Assembly (NCBI GenBank): GCA_000149265.1
Contig: CH002356.1
Coordinates: 215,100-279,099, forward strand
Length of the DNA stretch: 64,000 nt
Direction of reading: 5' to 3'
Origin: Ciona savignyi
Taxonomy: Eukaryota > Chordata > Ascidiacea > Phlebobranchia > Cionidae
A program made the position numbers and the translations under genes. Positions 11,427 to 22,100 of this stretch are shown piece after piece. Each line of letters starts with the position of its first letter. The stretch's first letter is position 1. The notes below the pieces were generated by a model, which did not search any database, had not been told where the DNA came from, and was given only the letters and a program-made list of their open reading frames with translations.

Positions 11427-14400
11427 ATGTCGAATAAAAGTGAATACATTGTGTTCGAAAAGAAAAATGGATATGCAATACTTCGATTTAACCGCCCACG
11501 TAGAAAAAATGGCATCATTCTTGAGGTTTAAAACATATTTTTTATCAACCTATATACAAGTTATTGTTTAAGTTGTATTATAAAACGAGACCTTTAAAAT
11601 TTAAATGGAATATGAACCGTAATTTGTGATCATTATATAGCAATTTTAAAAATACTAACTTACCTAAGTCAAACTATAAAACTATTTTGTACTTCAACAA
11701 TTGTAAAATGTAAAATTAGGCTAAATTCATAATTTAAATTAATTAATAAATCACTTATGGTTTATCTTTGTACAAGGTAGCAATGGTAAATTTTGTGTGA
11801 AGTTTTTTTTAACCATTTTCCTTTATTAAGCGATTTTCAAAAGGTCTTTAAAATCTGGCGGAATTATTGAATAACAAATGCTTTGTCAAATCTGTGTCAA
11901 TTCAACTGTTGGTATGTGTTGTTCTGACAAATTACAAAATTGTTTGATCAGAACTTAATAAAAGCATTGCGATCTGTAGCAACTGAAACATTGTGCAATT
12001 GAAAACTATTGCTTACTTGACAGCTGTGTCCTTCAAGCATTTAGCAGACATTGTCTGGAAAGGCACTTACCACACATTGTCTAAAACTCTAAATCCAGTA
12101 GATTGAACTGAAAAAACGCCTCAATCATACATATCATACTGCAGTAGTTACAATAACCCGACAGTAGGCGAGAAGTAATCTGTACATTGCCAGTTTCATA
12201 ACCCCCCATGCATTGTCTGTTTTCGGGCCACACATTCTCCTAAAGCCGGCTTCCCACAGTACTGGTCGCGCTTTACCGCACACTCTTCTTCACGGCTTTT
12301 GGTCTTAATTAAATTTTGATTGCTTAATATTGTTTCGCCTAGGTTTGGCGGCCGCGTCCGTTATATTTATTAAATTATATCCTTTTTTGTGATGACGTGT
12401 TTTAACGACTGTTCGTTTTGCCGTCTTTTCCCGTTCCTGTGTCGAGATTATATTCAGTTGCACTTTTTAAAAACTGTGGCATAAAATGAATAAACTAAAA
12501 ACTATACTTATGTTATTATGACCATCGTTTCACCCGGCGGTATTAGCGCGAATATATTATCCTCCCATCGCGATATTTAGTTTAGTTTATTCATTTTTTG
12601 CCCCAGTTTTTAAAAATGGCAAACGAATATGACACAGGAACAGGAAAAGACGGCAAATCAAACAGTCGTCAAAACTTGTCATTAAAAAAAAGGATATAAT
12701 TTAATAAATATAGCGGACGCCAAACCTAGGTAAAAGAACAACAAGATTTGAAACCTTTATTCCCCAGATGCTCTGGTGATCTGACGATTGCCTATGGTTA
12801 ACCCCCTTGGTTTTCCTATTCACGGGGATAAACATGAATATCCTATCCTTCCATCACGTTATGAAACCTTTCCCAGATGCAAGTTGCAATGACCGAGCAC
12901 CTTGGTGAGCTAGCGACGGACGATGACGTTAAGCTCGTTGTTATCACTGGGACTGGAGAGTATTACACCAGTGGGGCTGATTTCATTGGTGGGACTTCCC
13001 CTTCCTCTGACTCACCTGTAACAAGCCTGCAAGAGTTCAAGTAATACAACATCCTTAAATTTTGGCCATTTGTAACATATACGTTTTTTTTAATTTGGAC
13101 AACATCCTTAAAATTTGGCCATTTGTAATATATATGTTTTTCAAATTTTTAGTTTAATTTAGTTTATTTTTTGTTTCAACGATAAGTAGGATAGAAGAAT
13201 AGGATATTTATGTTTATCCTCGTTAATGGGAAAACCAAGGGGGTTAACACATGGGCTATTGTTAGATCAACTCGCGCCCATTGTCGGGTTATCAGAGCTA
13301 TTACAGTGTTTTTTTTTGTATATGGTAGACACGTTCCTTCAATTTGGCAGAACCTATTAATTCGCTGGGTTCTGGTAATGTCTTCTAAGTGTCTTGCCAA
13401 AGGACACAACTGACTAGCTAGCCACCAGTTTCGCAACTGCTCTCTTTGGATTGAAAGGCGACGCACTTAACCGCCAGACTAACCAGCCGGACCGCCAGAC
13501 TAACCTGCTGCCAAGAGGTACATTGTTTTTCTGTACTAAGAGCTCATGTATTAGAAATATACATTTCTGGATGATTATGTTTATATTGAAGTCAACCTTA
13601 CTTTGTAACTTCAGGAATCTAGTGGATGCTTTGATAACATTTCCGAAGCCAATCATCGCTGCAGTGAACGGACCTGCGATCGGTATGGGCGTCTCATCCC
13701 TTCCACTGTGTGACGTGGTGTATGCGTCCTCCACCAGTACTTTCCTCACTCCATTCTCGCGCATCGCTGCAGTACCTGAAGCTTGCTCTTCGTATACTTT
13801 CCCGAAACTTATGGGATATGCGAAGGTGAAGTAATAAATTTGTTAAATCTCAGGAGATTGTTTACAACTTTTTTACAACCTATCTGATATAAAGTGCTAT
13901 GTCATATACCTGACTAGCAAGTAACTGGTTTTAAACATGGAAAATAAACAGAGTTCCTTGGTTTTGGCTAGATTGAAACAATTTGTTTTTAAAGTACCGA
14001 ACAGTGTTTCAAAATTTGTCCTTTTTTATTGGCAAAATAATTGTTTTTCTATTAATTCTGCCGTTGGTTTATTCTATTGTGAATAAATCTGGTGGTTCAG
14101 AAATATTGCTTTTAAACAATAATGAATTTTTTATACATATTGTGTTATGACGCGTGATGGTCAAACTGTAAAATGTTAGATCACTTAGATAAGGCTAGTT
14201 TTTGTCATTATTACACTACAAATTATGTGACAAGGAATTTTAGCTTTATAGCACCTTAGATTGTCCATTTAAGTTCTCACACTGGAACACTAAAACAGAA
14301 ATGTGTATATATGCTATTTACTTTCGAACAGGTATCAGCACCCAATTTAAGTTCTTTTGCAAATGCAGGCAAATGAGATGCTGCTGTTCAACCGAATGCT

Positions 14401-15242
14401 CTCAGCAGATGAAGCTTACGTGGCGGGCCTTGTAACAGAGGTTTTCCCGAAAGATGTCTTCGTAGCCGAAGTACAGAAGCGTGTTGAAGAATTTGTCGAT
14501 AATCCAATCAAAGTAAGTAAAAGTATAGTGTCTTGCTTATGTTCAATTGATAAAAATCCCTTTTTGTATACAGCTTCTAACTCACCTTTCCCAAAGCCGT
14601 ATTCTTTATGTAACTATGGTTTGACCAAAACTCTCAGTTTTTCTGTATAATAACTCAAGAGCAAATTTACCCAACTACACTAATAGAAATAACTCTATTT
14701 TTACAGCCAAATTAGGCTACAGTTTACATATAGTATGGAAAAGCATCTGACAGATTAGTCTAGTGGTTAAGTGCGCTGCCTTTCAGCAGAGAGGTTGCAG
14801 TTATGAAACTGGTGGTTAACTAGTCAGTTGTGTCCTTGGGCAAAGCACTTAACGGACATTGCTTAAACCCAGCGGCCTAATGGTATCTACTAAATTAAAG
14901 GAACATGTGAATCATACATAACATACTGCAATAGCTTCGGTAACCCTACGGTGGGCGCGAGGTGATCTGTTGATTGCCCGTGTGGTAACCCTCTTGGATT
15001 TTCATTCACCCATAATGTCGCAAGAATATATCCTTTAATTATCATTATCCCTTTTAAAGAGTTTGATCTACGGAAAACGGTTAATCCGAGGACCTGAGAC
15101 AAAGAGATTGCTTGAAGTGAACAAAACTGAATTCAACCAACTGTTGGAAAGATTTCAATCCGAGGACGTTGTCGTACAGGCAATGAAGTTCATGCAGAAA
15201 CGGAAAGAATTGAAGGAAAAACAAATTAATTCCAAGCTTTAA
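11427..15242 (+). CDS. Short ECI2-like isomerase, peroxisomal type (copy 3)
   Basis: Five coding exons: 11427-11525, 12877-13040, 13615-13825, 14369-14512, 15060-15242, closing to 266 aa like the second gene. It has no leader or ACBP domain and starts [28 protein letters not shown] and [10 protein letters not shown] are intact, with the catalytic-type Glu near residue 143. It ends in SKL, the canonical peroxisomal PTS1. The exon 1 donor (GAG/GTTTAA) is weak, and the common KNA motif reads KNG (RPRRKNGI). Exon 4 differs from that of copy 2 at only three positions, all synonymous, while exon 3 is much more diverged. The role as a peroxisomal enoyl-CoA isomerase is inferred from family and tail. 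Confidence 0.86.
12020..12235 (+). mobile_element. SINE A, diverged copy
   Basis: Recognisable only in the body: gctgtgtccttcaagcattt, then an internal short duplication of the cattgtct segment, then agtagttacaataacccgac. An old, degraded copy in intron 1 of the third isomerase gene. Confidence 0.5.
12325..12745. mobile_element. Two family C repeats in inverted orientation
   Basis: 12325-12500 reads cctaggtttggcggccgcg to tgaataaactaaa. 12572-12745 reads the opposite way, tttagtttattcattttttg to gcggacgccaaacctagg. Together they form a large imperfect inverted repeat around a 70-bp spacer. Confidence 0.65.
12770..12860 (+). mobile_element. SINE A, 3' fragment
   Basis: Only the 3' part is present (ctggtgatctgacgattgcc to aacatgaatatcctatcc). 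It ends about 17 bp before the exon 2 acceptor of the third isomerase gene, the same place as the SINEs in its two paralogs. Confidence 0.8.
13186..13505 (-). mobile_element. SINE A copy, reverse
   Basis: Full-length reverse copy: (ggata)n tail, then tatttatgtttatcctcg, through to the head accgccagactaacc. A second short copy of the head motif follows (gaccgccagactaacc). It lies in intron 2 of the third isomerase gene. Confidence 0.8.
14752..15035 (+). mobile_element. SINE A copy
   Basis: Head gattagtctagtggttaagtg and body present. The 3' end is diverged (ttcacccataatgtcgcaag). It lies about 25 bp upstream of the last exon of the third isomerase gene. Confidence 0.75.
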
Positions 15243-15392
15243 TACTTAATTGGGTTAAATAACTTGTTTTATTTCTTTGTAATTATATTTATTTTTCTTG
15301 ATATATAATTTGTTTTTGATGTTAATGAATTAATAGTTTTACAATACAGTGCTGATTACTTGTTAACCGTCACAATTAAGATATATTTATAT

Positions 15393-15680
15393 ATAGGATA
15401 GTATAGGATTTTTATGTTTATCCCCGTGAATGGGAAAACCAAGGGCGTTAACACACGGGCAATCGTCAGATCACCTCGCGCCCACCGTCTGGTTACCGGA
15501 GCTATTTCAGTCTGTTGTGTATAATAGACACGTTTCTTCAATTTGGTAGAACCTATTAATCCGCTGGGTTTGTCCGTTAAGTGACTTGCCCAAGGACACA
15601 ACCGACTTGCTATCAGTTTTGAAACTTGAACCTTTCGGTTGAAAGGGGTCGCATTATACCACCAGACTAACCGGACGGAC
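15393..15680 (-). mobile_element. SINE A copy, reverse
   Basis: Reverse full-length copy downstream of the isomerase cluster, from taggatttttatgtttatcc to accaccagactaaccgg. Confidence 0.8.
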
Positions 15681-15875
15681 TAATTTTTGGGTGTTCATAT
15701 TGCTCCTCTAGTTACCAAACCAACTCAATGTACTTTGTCCATGGTTTCTATGCAAGCGGAAACTGTTTGTCTCTAATTACCAATCCGAATTTGTCACCCA
15801 TATACTGAAAATACAAAGAATTAAAAGTTTGAACTTTTGGAATAAATTTACTTGTTTTCACTAAACACAGTAATA

Positions 15876-16035
15876 TAATGAGTTCTACCAAATTGAAGGA
15901 ATGTTTCGATCATACATAACACCCTGAACTAGCTCCGGTAACCCGACGGTGGGCGCGAGGTGATCTGACGATTGCCCGTATGTCAACCCCCTTGTTCTCC
16001 CATTCACGGGGATAAACCTGAATATCCTATAAATG
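15876..16035 (+). mobile_element. SINE A, 3' fragment
   Basis: Begins inside the body (atgagttctaccaaattgaa) and runs to ggggataaacctgaatatcc. Confidence 0.75.
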
Positions 16036-16839
16036 GTAAAGGCCTAATTTAAACCGGTCATTTATTTTATAGCAGTTTAAAGAATATACAGTAGTTTATT
16101 TTAATATTCACTACTCTGGCAAATCATTTAATATGAATCGATTTCTTTAGAATATAATCTTTGGGTTTTATTTCGCGTCAGCCTTTACCGATATCGGTAT
16201 TTTTAATTTGTTATAACGTGTTTTAACGACTGTCGTGTAGCGGCCTTTTCCTTAATTTTAATAGTAATAATATTGATGTTCATTTTAATGGCAAATTTAA
16301 AAAAATAAACGTACTTTGTCCATACTCGCCTTTAACATTATTTCTCAGCAAGCAAATGAAGAACAGTTACGCAACTTCTCCAAAGTTTAGAGATTAATTA
16401 AAAATGACCATTCGGTTGTTATTTTACCAGGTAAATTTCCTTCTTGATAATGGGCCGCAAATTGTCTATTTAAAGGTAAGGTTGTATATTGCCCACATAA
16501 AGTACCAAATGTGGTAATTGGCCTTACTTGCATAATATAATACTGTAAAATCGAAATATGTTTTACTAGTAGTGTTAGTCCACTCTCTAGTACTAATAGT
16601 TGTTTTATCTAACATTACCAGAACGACGAAAAATCCACAAAATTGCATAGTACCTAATTTAGTTATGTCAACAACAAATTATATCATATTTTAATGCATT
16701 AATTTTTATCAATAGGGCGATTGGTCGGTTAAGTATGTCGTCTTTTAGATACACATAAATATTTTATCTTAATTCAAAAGTGAAATGGTTATTCCAATTT
16801 AAAAACTCTTACTACACGATTTCGGACGGACAAGACGGC

Positions 16840-17124
16840 CGGTTGGTCTTACGGTTAAGTGCGTCACCTTTCAATCGAAAGGTTGCAGATGCGATCTGGT
16901 CGCTAGCTAGTCGGTTGTATCCTTGGGCAGGGCACTTTACGGACATTGCCTGAACCCAGCGGATTAATGGGTTCTACCAAATTGAAGGAATGTGTTTATC
17001 ATATACAACACACTGCAATAGCTCCGGTAACCCGACGATGGGCGCGAGGTGATCTGACGATTGCCCGTGTGTTAACCCCCTTGGTTTTCCCATTCACGGG
17101 GATAAAGATAAATATCCTATCCTC
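16840..17124 (+). mobile_element. SINE A copy
   Basis: Full-length and well conserved, from ggttggtcttacggttaagtg to gataaatatcctatcctcc. Confidence 0.85.
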
Positions 17125-17616
17125 CTGATACTTTAACTATGCAATTAGCATGTCCGAACAAATATCAAATTATATTTCCGCGAGATGGCGCTAGTAATCC
17201 CTTCCTTTGGGTTTAGATGTTGCATGTGTTCCTGGAAAAGGTATAAGGATTTACTGTCGGTATAACTATTAGTTTACTAATAATCCGAAATATATGATCG
17301 ATACGTAGTATTTATTAATAACTGGTGGTATAACATCATTTATACATTTTAAGTTTTTCGAAGATCGCATGGCGCAAACGAACGGTTAAGGTGGGGTAGT
17401 GAAATGACTGTGTAACTTTTGCAGGTTTTAGCATAATTTGCTAGAACTTTAACAGTCTTTCAAATTGTCCTGGCTGACCACACGACCTCTTAATCAGACA
17501 CAGGTTTGACGGATTAAACGTCTAGATTGAATGCTGTCTTTATTTTTTCCGATTTCTTTAGGGTATAAGGGACACCAGTTTCTTAGTTTAGTTAAGAATA
17601 CTGCAGTAAGAATGTT

Positions 17617-17752
17617 GTAGTTTAGTTAAGTTTAGTTTTTGTTTCCACGATGAAAGCACGAAGCAGAAACTATTGATAAAAATTTGGAAAACGGGGAAAA
17701 ACGGCAAAACGACAGTCGTTAGAAGACGTCTAAAAAAACAATAAATTATTAA
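17617..17752 (+). mobile_element. Repeat family C, short variant
   Basis: Begins tagtttagttaagtttagt and contains ccacgatgaaagcacgaagc and aaaacgacagtcgttagaa. Read in reverse it ends in a (ctaaa)n tail. Close relatives are at 19637, 22957, 29538 (opposite strand), 31973 and 58404. Confidence 0.65.
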
Positions 17753-17911
17753 ATCTTTCCTGTACTTACCATTGAAACCCTTTGAAGGGATTAAAATTAA
17801 ACCGATTAAAAAAGACGAAAAAAATAAAATAAATCAAATTCAACTTTTGCAACTTAACAATAACTTTATAATGAAGACCATTACACCGAGAACCCCTAAT
17901 ACACGTTTTCA

Positions 17912-18048
17912 GACGACTTAGTGGCACAGTGGTTGATTCAACACCGGTCGCTGGCAAGTTATTATCTCGGCGTACGGACCTCTATACAAAAAACGGTCCT
18001 TGTGACAATCCCACCATGGGTTCGAAACTTGGCTCGGTAAAAAAAGTT
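17912..18048 (+). mobile_element. SINE B (tRNA-derived, Ser/Leu-like)
   Basis: The second SINE type. The head is like the A-box of a Ser/Leu tRNA (gtggccgaatggttaacgcg in good copies). The 3' part is gggttcgaaacttggctcgg followed by an A-run. This copy is diverged in the head but clear at catgggttcgaaacttggct. Confidence 0.65.
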
Positions 18049-19138
18049 ATTGTCTCGGGTGTGAAAACAAAGTGTTGGTTGTTATATCTGCTACAATCAA
18101 AGAGAAGAACACTTTAAAAGGAGCACATTGTATTTATTACTAATGCATCTATTAAAATAAACGCCATTTGGACAAACGTCATCAGTATACACGCTCACAT
18201 ATAACTTTGCAAAAGCGGTGCAATTATTACATCATAAACGAAGCTGGCGGGTAAACTGCACGCACGTCGAAATAAATCAGAAAGTATGCTTGTACATAAT
18301 ATATATAATTTGTTTCGTTACATGTCAAAGCACTGGAGTTTGTCATTTGTGTCGGGTAGTCAGGTTTTAAATATTGATTGGCGTATGAAGTCCCACCATC
18401 AAGGTTTTGGTAAGAAAGCTTTCTCGTAAACACCATTTATACGGTCGATACGACTCACAAACGGTTACCGTTAAATGACAACAACGTTCCTGCCATTCAC
18501 AGTGATTCTAACTATCTATGATTAAAAAGGCGCTACATCTTTCCGGCAATAGTCAGGTCAGTTCTGCTTCACAATATAAGTGGCACTAAGTAAGGCTAAA
18601 AGGGAATATATCAATCTTGGCATCATCTACAACAATGCAAAACTTTTCTTCACTAATTTTAAGTCAAATTCGACGATTGTCGGGCTAAGAATTCCCAATG
18701 TCAATGAATTTAAATACGATTACTATATACCACAATGGAAGCGTAACTAGTTTAAATAGAAATCTAAGATGACGATGTAATAAATAATGTTTAAGTGTTT
18801 CAAGTTGACTGTAGCGACAGTAATTCCCACAATGGCGACGAAGCGCACGATACACAAAAAAAGAGCCGTTGCCAAAAGAGCCCAGCGAAATACAAGGAAA
18901 TATGCAGAAAGCCAGCTGCTTATTTAAAGCTTTTATAAAGATAAATCGGGCGAGTAAGAAAATAAAACATTTTTCTCGTCATGGACGATCGTAATGCGGT
19001 TATGTGTAAATCTTAAATAAACATGCGAAGGGAAGAAAGGGCACCCACTGAACCCGTGTGCTGGCGCCTCGCTTTACGACTAAGCTGTACTACTCCGCGT
19101 GTAGCGATTCCGGACCGTTCTTTACACCGCGTCAGTGT

Positions 19139-22100
19139 TCATACGCATCGGAGAAGTTTGGAGCGTTTCCGCTCGCCCTCGGAAGATGTGGAATCGATGA
19201 TGTTGCGCGCAGACGCGGTGGACATCGTGCGCTCTGCCGAGGCAGCCTTTGATGTCCCGGATGTGTACTGTAATGAGAAAAGCTAAATTTAGAACTGTCT
19301 GGGTCGTAAAATAAAGCTTCCAGATGTTTTTAAAAATAATATTGACTGAAATGATTTATTATGGCGTTTTTACTATGGCAATTTACGTTAATTATATTTG
19401 CCTTATCCAGATGTTTAAATTATTTGCTTTCAGCTTGCGTGGATATTAAAAAAATATTGCCTTCGCCTTGTGTATATGGTTGGAATTAATTATCATTGCA
19501 ATTCAGAATGAATTTATTACCTTTGGCTTGTGTATATGGTTGGAATTAATTATCATTGCAATTCAGAATGAATTTATTACATTTGGCTTGTGTATATGGT
19601 GAATTTAATTATCATTGCAATTCAGAATAAATTTATTTTAGTTTTTGTTTCCACGATGAAAACATAAATCAGGACTTCTGAAAAAAAAATTTTAAAACGG
19701 GGAAAAAAGGCAAAACGACAGTCCTTAGAACACGTCTAAAAACAAGTAATAAATTTATTACCTTTGCCTTGTGTAGGTGGCCGGTTGAGCAGCGTTTCTT
19801 CATTCTCGTGATGACAACCAGCAGACAAACGACCACAATGCAAATCGCTCCAATCGCTAACACCATTGTTAACCAGTTGACGCCAATAGTACTCGGAGCA
19901 GCGGTCGTGCTGATGGTTGTGGTCGTGTCAGGGGAGTCGATCTCGTATGGGGGCTGCGACTCTAGGAGTTTACATTCGTCGCAACATGCGCCCTCTCTCC
20001 GGAAGACCGTCGGGCAGTTTGAGGGCAGAGGGTCACACATCGGGTGGTAGCACTGAATGTCGCCGTCCACGCACCGGCACTTTACGCATGGTTTATCGGC
20101 GTCGTTCCACAGTTCCCCGTCGCGGTACACTGTCTCATTCGCGTTGCAATTTTTATGCCGAGCAGCGGAACCTACAAACGAAAGCGGATTAATAGATGCG
20201 GGTTTCTTGGTCAACAATATTCTTACCAAGGCACGTTGGGCAACATTGGTCTCGCATTCGCACAGGGGAAACACAACCGTGGTTTTGTGGACACTGCACA
20301 CTGAAATTCCTGCAACAGAAAGATCAGTTCGGAAACAGTTTCACAACCACAAAGTTCAAGTTGGCAATATGTTTTAAACCGTTAAAATATATAAAATATA
20401 GCGGTTCCGATTTTCCTTATTTTTTAATAAATGTTTTTTTAATAAACCGTTGAAATATAGAGATTCGGATTTTCCTTGTTTTTCAATAAATGTTTTTTAA
20501 ATAAAGCGTTAATATATATAGGTTCAGATTTTCCTTATTTTTTAATAAATGATTTTTAATAAACCATTAAAATATAGCGATTTAGATTTCCCTTATTTTT
20601 TAATAAATGATTTTTAATAAACCGTTAAAATATAGCGGTTCAAATTTTCCTTATTTTTCAATAAATGTTTTTAATAAACCGTTAAAATATAGAAGTTCAG
20701 ATATATTTTAATAAACTGATGCTTACTGTATAGCTCCTCCCAGACAAGCGTGGCTAGTACAAGGATCGGACTTCCACGAATCTCCACTTTTGAACATCTT
20801 GCCGCTATCCAGTTTGCAAGACGGACCGAGTGAAGCAATATTGAGACTGCCAGCAAACGCTTGAAGAATGAGAAACGATTTCAGAAAAGTTGGGATAAGG
20901 ATAGGATAATTCTTATACAGTAAATTATACTAAACAGTTGGTTAGGATAGGATGGGATAATTATTATACAGTTCATTATACTGAACAGTTGGTTATACTC
21001 GGTACGTAAAAATAAAATGCTGCAGTAAGCCTCGCACCTTGCAAGGTTAAATGCGTAAACAAATGGCGACTGATTATATGGAAATGTAATTATAACTGTG
21101 CACTACGTACATATTAACGAATACAAAGATTTCGGTTAAAACAAGACTAAAAATATATTCCGAACAGTCATAAAATGAAACACGGTTTTATTAGGTTAGT
21201 TTTTGCTTCGACTATCGTCGTACAAAGGACGCAGTAAATTTGTCATAGAAATAACATGTCAAGTAAGTCACCTGGACACTTGGGGCAGCATTCGCCAGGA
21301 TGAAGCACAGGGTGCATGCAGTTTGTTGCTGGACATTTAAACGAAGTACACATCACGAGTCCACTGTGGCAAATACATGAGGTGCATTCGCTGACCTTCC
21401 AAGTCTCGCCCTCCACAAACCAATTGCCACCAGGTTCTTGACATGACAGGGATTGCGGTACAAGCGAAGACGATTCCGGGTTGGGCTCTGAAAGAGAACG
21501 TAAGAGTCAAATTTAAAGACTCTGAAAGAGATACAGTCAAATTTAGTCTCCAGCGTTAAGGTAAATTAATTTAAAGATAAAAAATCTATTGCATCGATAT
21601 GTGCTTTAATTTTCTAAGAATAAAACCTTAATGCCTCTTGTACTTGCACTATTCGGCTGGTTAGATTTGTAAGTTTTGGTTTACTAAAACCGTTTTGGAC
21701 TTGATTACCGGCCAAGTATATATATGTATCGGGCGCATTTACCATTCGGCCACACGACATATGCTATTTAAAACTTTTTTTTACCAGGCTTAGTTTCGAA
21801 CCCATATTGGGTTCGTTGCTAACACCGCTTTTTATTAGTAGTCGGTATAGGTATCTGTCGCGTTAAACACTCGGCCACACGACATACGCTATTTGAAATT
21901 TATTCACCGGCGAAAATTTTATTTACCAGCGAAATTTATTTACCGGCGTTAACCATTTATTTAAATTTATATTTTAAAACTTTGCAAATTACCTGCACAT
22001 GAAGCGCAGCAGTCGCCCTCTCGTAGGACCGGGTTTTCGCAAGCAGGCACCGGACACTTGATTGCGTCACACATCACATCGCCTCCACGACACACGCAGA

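Larger units (their letters stand above)
15681..19138. other. Convergent intergenic region
   Basis: Lies between the end of the isomerase cluster and the CRIM1 stop. It holds SINE A pieces, a SINE B copy and a family C repeat. I see no gene. The last few hundred bases should be the CRIM1 3'UTR; I did not find a clear AATAAA for it. Confidence 0.5.
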
